Source of the DNA: Candidatus Zixiibacteriota bacterium
Lineage (GTDB): Bacteria; Zixibacteria; MSB-5A5; GN15; PGXB01
Assembly (NCBI GenBank): GCA_016933695.1
Contig: JAFGAL010000001.1
Location: 62,001-126,000, forward strand
Length of the DNA stretch: 64,000 bases
Direction: 5' to 3'
Positions 1 to 9,426 of the stretch are shown piece by piece (positions within the stretch are counted from its first letter, which is position 1; the number at the start of each line of letters is the position of its first letter). The translations under genes were made by a program, and so were the position numbers. The notes below the pieces were generated by a model, which saw only the letters and a list, made by a program, of their open reading frames with translations, was not told where the DNA came from and searched no databases.

Positions 1-1242
1 CAGCCAGGTATATCCGGCCTGGATGCCGGCGGCAAACACCATATATTTCGCGGCAAAACCACCCATCGGCGGAATCCCCGCCAGCGACAGCATGAAGACC
101 GCCATGCCGGCCGCAAACAGCGGCGATGACTGCGACAGTCCCGCATAGCTGATGATATTGTCCGAGCCGGTTTGATCACCGAAGACGGTGGCAACGGCGA
201 AAGCGCCCATGTTGGCGAACAGATAAATGAACATATAGAAGCCCGCCGAGGTCACTCCCATCTCATCGGCGGCGACCACGCCGACCATGACATAACCGAT
301 CTGGGCAATTGACGAAAAAGCCAGCATGCGTTTGATATTGGTTTGTCGGAGGGCGGCAATATTGCCGAGAATCATGGCCGCCGATGCCAGTACGGCAATA
401 ATGATCCCCCAGTCCAGAGGTTGCATGACATCGGATGCAAACGACCAGAGGCCGTTGACGAAAATCCGAAGCAGTGCCACCAGTCCGGCGGCTTTTGAGC
501 CAACCGACAAAAAGGCGGTAATCGGTGTCGGCGCCCCCTGGTACACATCGGGCGCCCACATATGAAACGGCACCAGCGCCAGTTTGAATCCGATTCCGGC
601 GATAATCATCACCATCGCAAGAATGAATCCGGGGCCGATCTTTCCGAATTTCAAAAAGAGCAGTGCCAGATTGATTTTCATTGTGAGAATATCGGTGGTC
701 GCGGTCAGACCGTACAACAGCGACAGACCGTACAGCAGGATGGCCGATGAGAAGGCACCGACCACGAAATATTTCAGGCCGGCCTCGACCGACAGCTTGT
801 CATCCTTGTAAAACGCCGCCAGGACGAACAGCGGGATGGTGGTCAATTCCAGACCGATATACAGTGAGATCAACTCGGATGAGGACGATAAAAACATCAT
901 CCCGACCGTGGAGAACAGAATCAGTCCGTAGTACTCGCCCCGGTGGTTTTTAATGCGCTCGTTGGTGATACCGAACGACGATCCGACCGCCATGAACGCC
1001 GAGCCGAGGAAAATAACCTTGAAAAAGACCGCCAGCGTGTCGGACTGGAACATGTTGTTGAACGAGATACCGCCCCGGAAGAAATACAGCAGAACGCCGG
1101 TGACGGCGATTCCGGCCATGGTCAGATAACCGATGGTCTGCGGGCTTTTGCGCTTTGACCCCAGATCGGAGAGAATAACGACAATCGCCCAGCAAAAGAG
1201 AAATATTTCCGGAATGATTATGCGAAGATTATAGTCCGGCAT
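1..1242 (-). CDS. nuoN: NADH-quinone oxidoreductase subunit N (partial, C-terminus beyond window)
   Basis: Membrane antiporter-like subunit of proton-pumping complex I. Read from ATG at 1242 the frame stays open to the window edge, about 413 residues, so the last part of the usual ~480-residue protein is missing. Start is MPDYNLRIIIPEIF, and the frame shows many hydrophobic helices with the family's hallmark stretch FKLALVPFHMWAPDVYQGAPTP's core (lysine plus PFHxWxPDVYxGAPT) and the KRMLAFSSIAQIGY helix. It is the last gene of the nuo operon, 11 nt downstream of nuoM. Role and topology follow from family knowledge; the identification from sequence is secure. Confidence 0.96.
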   Translation of the reverse strand, partial: MPDYNLRIIIPEIFLFCWAIVVILSDLGSKRKSPQTIGYLTMAGIAVTGVLLYFFRGGISFNNMFQSDTLAVFFKVIFLGSAFMAVGSSFGITNERIKNHRGEYYGLILFSTVGMMFLSSSSELISLYIGLELTTIPLFVLAAFYKDDKLSVEAGLKYFVVGAFSSAILLYGLSLLYGLTATTDILTMKINLALLFLKFGKIGPGFILAMVMIIAGIGFKLALVPFHMWAPDVYQGAPTPITAFLSVGSKAAGLVALLRIFVNGLWSFASDVMQPLDWGIIIAVLASAAMILGNIAALRQTNIKRMLAFSSIAQIGYVMVGVVAADEMGVTSAGFYMFIYLFANMGAFAVATVFGDQTGSDNIISYAGLSQSSPLFAAGMAVFMLSLAGIPPMGGFAAKYMVFAAGIQAGYTWL

Positions 1243-1253
1243 CACTCATACAC

Positions 1254-2741
1254 CTATCGTGCCATCAGGTTAACAAGGTTTTCCAGTGTCGCCCGCATCA
1301 TGTCGGACAACGGTCCGGGGTAAACCCCGATGATAATGGTCAAAATCGCCAGCGGCGAAACCATCAAAATTTCTCTGAGATTAATCTCCGTCAGGCCGCC
1401 CCACCTGGCCATATCGAATTCACCGAGGAACATGCGCTGGACCATTCGAAGCATATAGCCCGCGGTCAGAACCACACCGAGGACAGCGATCGCGGCGATA
1501 ATCTTGAAGCTGGAGAAGGCGCCGATGAAGACCATGAACTCGGAGACGAATCCCGACATGCCCGGCAGTCCGAGCGAGGCCATCGAAAACAGCACCATCA
1601 AACCGGTATACACCGGAATTTTGACACCCAGTCCGCCGAACGCGGCGATTTCACGGGTGTGGGCCCGGTCATACAACACGCCGACCAAAAGGAAGAGGGC
1701 GCCGGTGATCAACCCGTGACTGAGCATCTGGAACATGCACCCGGCCAATGCGGTCACCGATCCCCAGGCTCCCAGCGCGAGCATACAATAGCCCATGTGC
1801 GAGACCGATGAGTATGCGACCAGCTTTTTCAAGTCTTTCTGCGCCATCGATACCAGTGCGCCATAGATAATCGCGATCAGTCCGAGGATCGCGATCGGGG
1901 TGGCGAAGAAGCGCGTCGCCTCGGGAAACATCGGCCAGGATATCCGGAGCATACCGTATGTTCCCATCTTCAGCAGAACGCCCGCCAGAATAACCGAAAC
2001 GGCCGTCGGCGCTTCCACGTGCGCATCGGGCAACCAGGTATGGAACGGCCAGACCGGCACCTTAATCGCGAAGGCGACAAACAGGAAGGCGAAGCACATC
2101 AATTGCAGGGAGTGTCCCAGCGACGGTGCGGTTTGAATCAATGTCAGCATATTCAGCGTATGCGGCTCGCTGGTGAAATACAGCACCAGAATCGCGACCA
2201 GCATGAAGATCGAACCAAAGAGCGTGTAGAGAAAGAACTTGATTGCCGCGTATTCCTTGCGGGGACCACCCCAGATACCGATGAGAAAATACATCGGCAC
2301 CAGCATGACTTCCCAGAAAACATAAAAAAGGAAGAAATCGAGCGCACAGAAGACACCCATCATGCCGGTTTCCAGAAGCAGGAAAAAGGCGAAATATTCT
2401 TTGACGCGTTTGGCGATATTAAACGAGGCGATAATCGAGATAAAACTCAAAAGCCCGGTGAGGGCCAGCAGCGGGACCGAGATGCCGTCGGCTCCCAGAA
2501 AATACTGCGCGTTGATCACGCTAATCCACTTGAACGGCCCCTCGATGTAGACCATGTCCGCGGATCCCGAATACGTGAAGAAATAATCATAGGTCAGGAC
2601 AAAAGAGATAATCATCGGAACGAAGGAGAAAATCGATGCCATCCAGCGGATCAGGTTGAAGTTGTTCTTTGGTAACAGCAGAACTACCAAAAATCCGGCA
2701 AGCGGAATAAATATTAACGAACTTAATACGTAGTCATACAT
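1254..2741 (-). CDS. nuoM: NADH-quinone oxidoreductase subunit M
   Basis: Proton-translocating membrane subunit of complex I, 495 residues, the normal length for NuoM. The Mrp-antiporter core is evident: a first conserved glutamate in FWEVMLVPMYFLIGIWGG, the PVWPFHTWLPDAHVEAPT motif in the middle, and KKLVAYSSVSHMGY further on. Around fourteen hydrophobic segments cover the length. It lies between nuoL (16 nt upstream) and nuoN (11 nt downstream) in the same direction, so all are surely one transcript. Nothing unusual was noticed in key residues. Confidence 0.97.
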   Translation of the reverse strand: MYDYVLSSLIFIPLAGFLVVLLLPKNNFNLIRWMASIFSFVPMIISFVLTYDYFFTYSGSADMVYIEGPFKWISVINAQYFLGADGISVPLLALTGLLSFISIIASFNIAKRVKEYFAFFLLLETGMMGVFCALDFFLFYVFWEVMLVPMYFLIGIWGGPRKEYAAIKFFLYTLFGSIFMLVAILVLYFTSEPHTLNMLTLIQTAPSLGHSLQLMCFAFLFVAFAIKVPVWPFHTWLPDAHVEAPTAVSVILAGVLLKMGTYGMLRISWPMFPEATRFFATPIAILGLIAIIYGALVSMAQKDLKKLVAYSSVSHMGYCMLALGAWGSVTALAGCMFQMLSHGLITGALFLLVGVLYDRAHTREIAAFGGLGVKIPVYTGLMVLFSMASLGLPGMSGFVSEFMVFIGAFSSFKIIAAIAVLGVVLTAGYMLRMVQRMFLGEFDMARWGGLTEINLREILMVSPLAILTIIIGVYPGPLSDMMRATLENLVNLMAR

Positions 2742-2757
2742 GGCCTACTCTATCCTC

Positions 2758-4824
2758 CTAACCTTCAATATTCGGTTCCGCATCGACCCGATCGGATCGA
2801 GTCATTTTCACCAGGACGCTTAACAGGGCCACAATCACCAGCCCGATCAGATAGAAATAAAATCCGATTGAGGTCACTCTATATAACATAATGCCAATCG
2901 CGGCGGCCATCACCATCAGTGCATAGAACTGCAGTGAGCCGCTTTGCATGAACTTGACTGCCCAGGAACCGGCCATGCAGATATATCCGAGGCCGTTGAC
3001 GATACCGTCGATGATGTACTTGTCGAACCACATCTTGAGGTCCGCCCACTTGACCGTGAGCCAGCCCATCAGGTTGACCAGACCGTCGATAATGTTAGCG
3101 TCGAACCACCAGAGCACTTTGGTGAATCCCAGCAGGGGCTTGATGATGACGGCGTCGTAGATTTCATCGATGTACCATTTATTAAAGGAAATCTTATACA
3201 GCAGTTTGAATCGATCCGCGAGGGCATCGGCCGAAATCGCCTTCTTATAATAAACCGCATACGCCAGCCCGATACCGGAAACCGCGACGATGGTCGAGAC
3301 GATCATCAGGACATAATTGGGACCGGCATGGTGCACGACGTCATGATAGACAAACGACGAGAAACCGTGGTGCAACCAGGGCAATCCGACCCATCCGGCG
3401 AAGATGGCCAGGAACGCCAGCACGGTGAGCGGGCCGGTCATGGTCTTGGGTGACTCGTGGGCGTGATCGAAACGCTCCTTGTCGCGCGGCTCGCCGGTGA
3501 ACGTCAGAAAACAGAGACGGAACATGTAAAACGCGGTCATGAACGCGATCAGCAGCGTCACGACCATGAAAAACGGATGTCCGGTGGTGGATGCCACGAT
3601 TTCATCTTTCGACCAGAAGCCGGACAGCGGGAAAATGCCCGCGATCGACAGCGAGGCGATGAAAAACGTGATCGTGGTGGTTTTCATCTTGCGGGACAGT
3701 CCGCCCATGAAATTGATATCGTTGGTGTGCACGGCGTGAATCACCGACCCGGCGCCGAGAAACAGCAGGGCCTTGAAAAAGGCATGCGTCATCAGGTGGA
3801 ATGTTCCGGCGACATACCCGGCGGTATGATGGCCGTGCGCGAGATCGACACCGTACAGCCCCAGCGCCATGATCATATAGCCGAGCTGGCTGACGGTGGA
3901 ATACGCCAGCACGCGTTTGATGTCATTTTGTGTCAGGGCAATGGTGGCGGCCATGAACGACGTGATCAAACCGATCGACGCGATTACCATCGAGGCGGTC
4001 GCCGATCCGGCAAACAGGGTCATGCCGCGTGCCACCAGATAGACCCCGGCCGCAACCATTGTGGCGGCATGAATCAAGGCCGAGACCGGAGTCGGACCCT
4101 CCATCGCATCGGGAAGCCAGACGTGCAGTGGAAACTGTGCCGATTTGCCGACCGCGCCGCAAAAGATAAAAATGCCCGCCGCCGCCAGCAAACCGCCGGA
4201 GATCGCCCCGGACTGCACTTTCGCGAAGACTTCCTGATAGTTCAGGGTACCGACGTAGAACGTGAGAATCAACAGCCCCACGATAAAGCCCAGATCGCCG
4301 ATACGGGTGGTGATGAAGGCTTTCTTGCCGGCATCCGATGCGGATTTTTTCTCGAACCAGAACCCGATCAACAGGTAACTTGTCAGACCGACCAGTTCCC
4401 AGAAGATAAATATCATGAAGAAGTTATTGGCGATCACGAGTCCAAGCATGGAGAAGGTGAACAGACAGAGATACGAGAAGTACCGACTCCAGCGGGGATC
4501 ATTGTGCATGTATCCCAGCGAGTAAATATGCACGCAAGCACTGACAATGGTCACCACCATGAGCATGACCGCGGTAAGACCGTCGATCCACATCCCAAGC
4601 TCCAGTTTCAGGGCGGGATGTTCAATAAACGGCATCGACAGTTCCAGCGGATGACCGTGGCGTCCCAGCATGGCGATCAGCACGAACACCGAATGCACGA
4701 ACGCCAGCAGGATCATCGAGATCGCGATTCCGGCGGACAGTTTTTCTTTCCAGCGCGTGAAAAAGATAATCACGAGAAACGCGATCAGCGGATAAAACGG
4801 TATAAAATACGCATGCTCCAGCAT
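2758..4824 (-). CDS. nuoL: NADH-quinone oxidoreductase subunit L
   Basis: Largest antiporter-like subunit of complex I, 688 residues. It shows FWELVGLTSYLLIGFWFEK with the conserved glutamate, QFPLHVWLPDAMEGPTPVSALIHAATMVAAGVYL's central HVWLPDAMEGPTP motif, and KRVLAYSTVSQLGYM. The C-terminal third carries the extra hydrophobic segments and the amphipathic lateral helix region (around residues 540-620, with repeated WWFDANIIDG / MWFDKYIIDG-like blocks) that distinguishes NuoL from NuoM and NuoN. It starts one base after nuoK stops, consistent with tight operon coupling. A long open frame on the opposite strand here is only a codon-bias shadow. Confidence 0.97.
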   Translation of the reverse strand: MLEHAYFIPFYPLIAFLVIIFFTRWKEKLSAGIAISMILLAFVHSVFVLIAMLGRHGHPLELSMPFIEHPALKLELGMWIDGLTAVMLMVVTIVSACVHIYSLGYMHNDPRWSRYFSYLCLFTFSMLGLVIANNFFMIFIFWELVGLTSYLLIGFWFEKKSASDAGKKAFITTRIGDLGFIVGLLILTFYVGTLNYQEVFAKVQSGAISGGLLAAAGIFIFCGAVGKSAQFPLHVWLPDAMEGPTPVSALIHAATMVAAGVYLVARGMTLFAGSATASMVIASIGLITSFMAATIALTQNDIKRVLAYSTVSQLGYMIMALGLYGVDLAHGHHTAGYVAGTFHLMTHAFFKALLFLGAGSVIHAVHTNDINFMGGLSRKMKTTTITFFIASLSIAGIFPLSGFWSKDEIVASTTGHPFFMVVTLLIAFMTAFYMFRLCFLTFTGEPRDKERFDHAHESPKTMTGPLTVLAFLAIFAGWVGLPWLHHGFSSFVYHDVVHHAGPNYVLMIVSTIVAVSGIGLAYAVYYKKAISADALADRFKLLYKISFNKWYIDEIYDAVIIKPLLGFTKVLWWFDANIIDGLVNLMGWLTVKWADLKMWFDKYIIDGIVNGLGYICMAGSWAVKFMQSGSLQFYALMVMAAAIGIMLYRVTSIGFYFYLIGLVIVALLSVLVKMTRSDRVDAEPNIEG

Positions 4825-4825
4825 A

Positions 4826-5125
4826 TCACCACTTCATAATATTGATATGGTCAACGTCAATCCCCCGCCAGTTGCGATACAGCAGAAGGACAATGGCCAG
4901 ACCGACCACCGCTTCGGCGGCGGCGATCACCACGACAAACAGGGCAAAGATTTGACCGATCAGATTGTCGGGTCCGATATATTTATTGAATACCACCAGA
5001 TTAATATTGGCGGCGTTAAACATCAACTCCAGAGACATTAAAATGCCGATGGCGTTGCGCCGGGTCAGGACGCCGAAGACGCCGATGGCGAACAGAATCG
5101 CCGCGAGTGCCAGATACTGCAGCAT
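4826..5125 (-). CDS. nuoK: NADH-quinone oxidoreductase subunit K
   Basis: Small three-helix membrane subunit of complex I (99 residues, typical length about 100). Characteristic motifs are present: GVLTRRNAIGILMSLELMFNAANIN with the conserved glutamate in helix 2, and AAEAVVGLAIVLLLYRN with the second conserved glutamate in helix 3. These acidic residues belong to the proton path in the known structures. The start codon overlaps the last base of nuoJ, indicating translational coupling. Confidence 0.97.
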   Translation of the reverse strand: MLQYLALAAILFAIGVFGVLTRRNAIGILMSLELMFNAANINLVVFNKYIGPDNLIGQIFALFVVVIAAAEAVVGLAIVLLLYRNWRGIDVDHINIMKW

Positions 5126-5649
5126 TATGACCGCTCCTCCCGGGCCAGAACGATGGCCCCGATCAGCGCCGCCAGCATGACGATCGAGACGACTTCAAAC
5201 GGCAAAACATAATCGGTCATCAGCAGTATACCGATGGTCAGGATGTTGTTGTCGGGCAACGGGGCATTGATGCCGTTCCAGTACGTATTGAACAGCGATC
5301 CGATACTGACCAACAGGAAGAGGAAACAGACGAAAATGGCGACGGTCACCTGTTCGTTGCTTTGCACGATTTTGCGGGACGCCAACTGCGAGGTTAGCAT
5401 GATGGCGAAAATAAGCAGAATCGACACGGCCCCGACATAAATCAGCACCTGCGCCACCGCCAGGAATTCCGCATGAAGCAGGATATACAAACCGGCGACG
5501 GAAAACAAAGTCAGGATCAAACAGAGCGCCGAATGAAAGATATTTTTCAGGGTCACCACGCACAGCGCGGAGGCAATGGTCACAAACGCGAGCAGATAAA
5601 ACAACGGATTGGCGGACACATCGCTGATGAAGTTTGCTACCATTTCCAT
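5125..5649 (-). CDS. nuoJ: NADH-quinone oxidoreductase subunit J
   Basis: Membrane subunit of complex I, 174 residues with five hydrophobic helices. The family signature LLHAEFLAVAQVLIYVGAVSILLIFAIML in helix 3 is intact. It begins at the ATG overlapping the last base of nuoI and ends inside the nuoK start. A second, longer open frame overlapping this region in another register encodes only a low-complexity Arg/Pro product and is a shadow. Confidence 0.97.
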   Translation of the reverse strand: MEMVANFISDVSANPLFYLLAFVTIASALCVVTLKNIFHSALCLILTLFSVAGLYILLHAEFLAVAQVLIYVGAVSILLIFAIMLTSQLASRKIVQSNEQVTVAIFVCFLFLLVSIGSLFNTYWNGINAPLPDNNILTIGILLMTDYVLPFEVVSIVMLAALIGAIVLAREERS

Positions 5650-6287
5650 TACGTCTGGTCCTCCGCCGGTTGATCCGGTTTTCGGTTATCAGGCTTTTGT
5701 TCCGGTTCGTTCGCAATCGCGGGGTCGGCCGCGGTGTTTCCTGTCGAGGCGGCCTCGGCCGGCTGCGGTTCGGCCGGCTTCTCCCCGTCCGCTTTGACCT
5801 CGGGTTTGGGCGCTGGTTTGGCGGCGGCCGGTTTCTTGCGAACCGGTTTCTCATACGGAACATCGCGTCCCATTTCCTGCAGTTTATCCATATGCCAGAT
5901 CAAACTTTCTTTATCTTCAGTGGCGAATTCATACATGGTCGCCATCTTGATCGCCGCGAAATTACAGGTTTCCTCGCACAGGCCGCAGAAACAGCAAATA
6001 GTATTGTCGACGATAAAGTCTTTCAGGGTGCGTTTGCCCTTCTCGCCCTGTTCGTACTCGATGGTGATGGCGCTGGCCGGACAGGCGCGCATGCACAGCA
6101 TGCAGACGGTGCAATTCAATTCGCCCGTTTCCTGATCGGAAAGCAGGACGACAATACCGCGCGAACGCTCCGGCATCTCCCATCGCTCGGTCGGGTACTG
6201 GACGGTGACGTTGCGGCGGAACAGGTGTTTGCCCACCGTCACCATCCCGATGCACAGATTCTTTATACCGTCAATCAACGTTTTCAC
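5649..6287 (-). CDS. nuoI: NADH-quinone oxidoreductase subunit I (two 4Fe-4S ferredoxin domain)
   Basis: Peripheral-arm subunit that carries clusters N6a and N6b and passes electrons to NuoB. Two cysteine motifs are visible: CTVCMLCMRACP (about residues 60-71) and CCFCGLCEETC (about 98-108). The second lacks the proline that usually follows the fourth cysteine (N instead). The fold up to about residue 145 is standard, but the last ~65 residues form a Pro/Ala/Glu/Lys-rich, probably disordered tail that ordinary NuoI lacks. It overlaps nuoH by 4 nt upstream and nuoJ by 1 nt downstream. Confidence 0.96.
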   Translation of the reverse strand: MKTLIDGIKNLCIGMVTVGKHLFRRNVTVQYPTERWEMPERSRGIVVLLSDQETGELNCTVCMLCMRACPASAITIEYEQGEKGKRTLKDFIVDNTICCFCGLCEETCNFAAIKMATMYEFATEDKESLIWHMDKLQEMGRDVPYEKPVRKKPAAAKPAPKPEVKADGEKPAEPQPAEAASTGNTAADPAIANEPEQKPDNRKPDQPAEDQT

Positions 6288-7327
6288 CAGTTAAACCACC
6301 CCGAGTATTTCATCACCGCCGCCAGGATTAAATTGACAAACGCAAACGGAATCAGCGTCTTCCACGCGAATTCCATCAGCTGGTCAACCCGCAGGCGCGG
6401 GAACGTCCAGCGGAACAACATCAACACCAACACGAGAAACATCGTCTTGCCCAGGAACCACATCCATGAGGGGAGAAGCGGTCCCTGCCAGCCGCCCAGA
6501 AAGAGCGTTGCCCCGATCGCCGACACCGTGAACATATTGACGAATTCCGCCAGGAAAAACATGGCGAATTTCATCCCGGAGTACTCGGTGTTGAAACCGG
6601 CCACCAGTTCCTGTTCGGCCTCGGGCAGGTCGAACGGGGTGCGGTTGGTTTCGGCGGTTCCGGCAATGAGATATATAATGAAGGCAATCGGACCGAAGGG
6701 CAGGCGGAACACGTACCACTGGTATATTTTCGCCTGAGATTGCACGATGTCGACCATGGAAAGCGATCCGACGAACAGGATCACCGAACAGATGGCGATC
6801 ACCATCGGGATTTCATAACTGACCACCTGCGCGGCGGAACGCATGCCACCCAACAGGGAATATTTGTTGTTCGAGCCCCATCCCGCCATGAGCATGCCGA
6901 TGACGGTGAAGCTGGTAATGGCGACCACATAGAGGATGCCGACATTGAGGTCGGAAACGATCAGGCCTTCTCCGAACGGGATCACCACATACGCCATGAA
7001 GGCCGCAACGAACACGACCACCGGCGCCCAGAAATAGACAAAGCGGTCGACCAGGGTCGGCCTGATGTCTTCTTTCTGCAGGAGTTTGATGGCATCGGCG
7101 ATGGTTTGCCGCCATCCGTGCCAGCCGGTCCGCATCGGACCGGGGCGCTGTTGGGCATGTCCCGCAAATTTCCGTTCGAGCCAGACCAAAAAGAGCGCCA
7201 CCAATGCCAGAAATCCGAACACGATCACACCGGCGGCAATCAGGGCAATGATATCCACCCAGACTTCCGGCAGGCCGGTTGCGGCCAGCAGTTCATACAG
7301 ATATTTGAAGATTCCCGTCAGTTCCAT
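6284..7327 (-). CDS. nuoH: NADH-quinone oxidoreductase subunit H
   Basis: Membrane subunit at the interface with the peripheral arm, forming part of the quinone chamber; 347 residues, usual length. Motifs seen: WLERKFAGHAQQRPGPMRTGWHG near residue 50 (family ERxxxxxxQxRxGP), WGSNNKYSLLGGMRSAAQVVSYEIP, and NRTPFDLPEAEQELVAGFNTEYSGM, all diagnostic of NuoH. It directly follows nuoD, so nuoE, nuoF and nuoG are absent from their common position. Overlaps with both neighbours are 1 and 4 nt. Confidence 0.97.
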   Translation of the reverse strand: MELTGIFKYLYELLAATGLPEVWVDIIALIAAGVIVFGFLALVALFLVWLERKFAGHAQQRPGPMRTGWHGWRQTIADAIKLLQKEDIRPTLVDRFVYFWAPVVVFVAAFMAYVVIPFGEGLIVSDLNVGILYVVAITSFTVIGMLMAGWGSNNKYSLLGGMRSAAQVVSYEIPMVIAICSVILFVGSLSMVDIVQSQAKIYQWYVFRLPFGPIAFIIYLIAGTAETNRTPFDLPEAEQELVAGFNTEYSGMKFAMFFLAEFVNMFTVSAIGATLFLGGWQGPLLPSWMWFLGKTMFLVLVLMLFRWTFPRLRVDQLMEFAWKTLIPFAFVNLILAAVMKYSGWFNW

Positions 7328-8445
7328 TACCTGTCCACATCCGGCATAATGATGTCCATTGATGCCATGATCGCGACCAGGTCGGCGATTTTATGGCCGA
7401 CACAGATCACCGGCATTACCTGCAGTTGATTAAACGAGCCACCGCGCATTTTAACACGAAGCGGCTTTTTTTCTTTATCCGCCGCCTGAAGATAAATACC
7501 CAATTCACCGCGCGAGTTTTCAACCCGGCAGTACACCTCGCCCGCCGGCGGTTTGAAATTCATCTTGTTGAATTTGCCGCGAATCTCCCCTTCGGGGATC
7601 TGTTCGATCGCCTGCCTGACAATTTTGGTCGACTCGCGCATTTCTTGAATACGGATCAGATACCGGTCGTAGCAGTCGCCGTTTTCGCGAGTGGGGATAT
7701 CGAAATCAAACCGGTCGTAGATCGAATAGGGATCGTCGCGACGCAGGTCAAATTTCACTCCGGACGCCCGCAGGGCCGGTCCGGAGACAGCATAGGCGAT
7801 CGCCACGTCCGGCGGTAAAATGCCGATGTTTTTATTGCGAGCAATGAAAATCGGGTTTTCGGTCAGGACTCGTTCGTAGTCATCGATTTTGTCATTGAAC
7901 ATGTCGATGAATTCCCGGCACTTCGGAATGAATTCCGGCGGGATATCCCTGGAAACGCCGGCCGGCCGGATATAGTTAAAGGTCAAGCGCTGACCGCAGG
8001 TCATCTCAAACAGGTCGAGAATATACTCCCGTTCGCGGAACGCATACAAAAACGGTGTCAGAGCGCCCAAATCGAGGGAGGTGGTTCCCAGCCAGATCAA
8101 ATGACTGGAAATACGATTGAGTTCCAGCATGATCACGCGCAGGTATTCGGCGCGCTCGGGGACTTCGATCCCCGCCAGTTTTTCGGTCGCCAGGGAGAAG
8201 GCCATGTTGCATGACATGGCGGTGCAATATTCAAACCGGTCCGTGACCGGAATGATCTGTTCGTAGGTGCGATTTTCGCAAATTTTCTCAAGGGCGCGAT
8301 GTAAATACCCGATCACCGGGGTGACATGCGTAATCACCTCGCCTTCCATTTTCAACACGAAGCGGCAGACGCCGTGGGTCGACGGATGGTGCGGCCCGAC
8401 GTTAAGTGTAAACTCCTTGGTATGTAATCCCCGGGATTCGCTCAT
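7327..8445 (-). CDS. nuoD: NADH-quinone oxidoreductase subunit D
   Basis: 49-kDa-type peripheral subunit related to the large subunit of NiFe hydrogenases; helps to form the quinone-binding site. 372 residues. Seen near the N-terminus: LNVGPHHPSTHGVCRFVLKMEGE (HPSTHG quinone-site loop) and GYLHRALEKICENRTYEQIIPVTDR. The C-terminus ends in VIxVGHKIADLVAIMASMDIIMPDVDR, matching the family. Overlaps nuoC by 4 nt and nuoH by 1 nt. Confidence 0.97.
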   Translation of the reverse strand: MSESRGLHTKEFTLNVGPHHPSTHGVCRFVLKMEGEVITHVTPVIGYLHRALEKICENRTYEQIIPVTDRFEYCTAMSCNMAFSLATEKLAGIEVPERAEYLRVIMLELNRISSHLIWLGTTSLDLGALTPFLYAFREREYILDLFEMTCGQRLTFNYIRPAGVSRDIPPEFIPKCREFIDMFNDKIDDYERVLTENPIFIARNKNIGILPPDVAIAYAVSGPALRASGVKFDLRRDDPYSIYDRFDFDIPTRENGDCYDRYLIRIQEMRESTKIVRQAIEQIPEGEIRGKFNKMNFKPPAGEVYCRVENSRGELGIYLQAADKEKKPLRVKMRGGSFNQLQVMPVICVGHKIADLVAIMASMDIIMPDVDR

Positions 8446-8933
8446 TTTTCGGGCATCCTTACAAAATCGGGGGCATCCCAGTCCTTGCGCAGGGGGTGGC
8501 CCTGATCCCAGTCATCGGGGAGTAAAAAGCGGGTCAGGTTGCCGTGATTCCTGATATTGATCCCGTACAACTCCCACACCTCGCGCTCATGCCAGTTGGC
8601 GCCCGGCCAGACGGTTTGTACGGACTCGATTTCCGCACCGTCATAGGCCAGAACCACCTTATAATCGAAACGGATTTTGGTCTGCACCGACGCTACGGAA
8701 TACACGACTTCGAAATGCTCGCCGGTATCAACGCCGCTGACACAACTGAGCCAGTCCATGTGCAGTTTGGGATCGTCCTTGATGGCGCGGGAGAATTCCA
8801 GAAGGTTTTCGGCCTTGATCAAGAAGAACGGCTCAGCCCGTCCGGTATCGAGCAGTTGGACCTTGTCTTTGAAGGTATCCGGTATATATGACACCAACTC
8901 GTCGCGGTTCATCTCTGAGTCAGCTCCAGTCAT
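8442..8933 (-). CDS. nuoC: NADH-quinone oxidoreductase subunit C
   Basis: 30-kDa-type structural subunit of the complex I peripheral arm, 163 residues. The signature block is present: [40 protein letters not shown] (consensus ExEWDxxGIxFxGHPxxxRxxxPxxWxGHPLRKDY). It stands alone and is not fused to nuoD as in enterobacteria. The start was taken at ATG 8933, overlapping nuoB by 14 nt; a start a few codons inside ([11 protein letters not shown]) is also possible. Confidence 0.95.
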   Translation of the reverse strand: MTGADSEMNRDELVSYIPDTFKDKVQLLDTGRAEPFFLIKAENLLEFSRAIKDDPKLHMDWLSCVSGVDTGEHFEVVYSVASVQTKIRFDYKVVLAYDGAEIESVQTVWPGANWHEREVWELYGINIRNHGNLTRFLLPDDWDQGHPLRKDWDAPDFVRMPEK

Positions 8934-9426
8934 TCATTTTCAGGCGTTTCACTTTTTTCTGCAGGGCCAGACACCCCTCCAGGAGCGATTCCGGTCGCGG
9001 CGGACATCCCGGAATATAAATATCAACCGGGACAATATGATCGACGCCCTTTTCGACGGCATAGCTGTCATAGTAAAACGGGCCCCCCCCCACCGTACAT
9101 CCGCCCATGGCGATAACGTAGCGCGGTTCGGCCATCTGATCGTACAGCAATCTCAGCCGGGGCGCCATTTTCTTGGTGATAGTACCGGCGGTGATGATCA
9201 GATCGGATTGACGCGGCGAGGCGCGGAAAATCATACCGAGACGGTCGAAATCATAGCGTGAGGCACCGGTGGCCATCAATTCGATGGCGCAACAAGCGGT
9301 GCCGAACAGCAGATACCACAGCGAACTGGCCTGCGACTGGCTGAACACGAAATCCAGCGAGGTCGTGACAATATTGCCGCCGGGGATTTTTTCCAGATAC
9401 ACCGGGAGTTTCTTGATTATACCCAT
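8920..9426 (-). CDS. nuoB: NADH-quinone oxidoreductase subunit B
   Basis: Subunit that holds cluster N2, the last Fe-S centre before quinone. 168 residues. The four expected cysteines are visible: the tandem pair in [11 protein letters not shown], one in [12 protein letters not shown] and one in [15 protein letters not shown]. The [11 protein letters not shown] and [18 protein letters not shown] stretches are also typical. A short membrane-proximal N-terminal region precedes them. Overlaps nuoA by 10 nt. Confidence 0.97.
   Translation of the reverse strand: MGIIKKLPVYLEKIPGGNIVTTSLDFVFSQSQASSLWYLLFGTACCAIELMATGASRYDFDRLGMIFRASPRQSDLIITAGTITKKMAPRLRLLYDQMAEPRYVIAMGGCTVGGGPFYYDSYAVEKGVDHIVPVDIYIPGCPPRPESLLEGCLALQKKVKRLKMNDWS

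Noticed and set aside
3457-4839. 460-codon frame opposite nuoL
   Set aside because: Composition is Gln/His/Asp/Arg-rich without domains; it mirrors codon bias of the well-supported nuoL.
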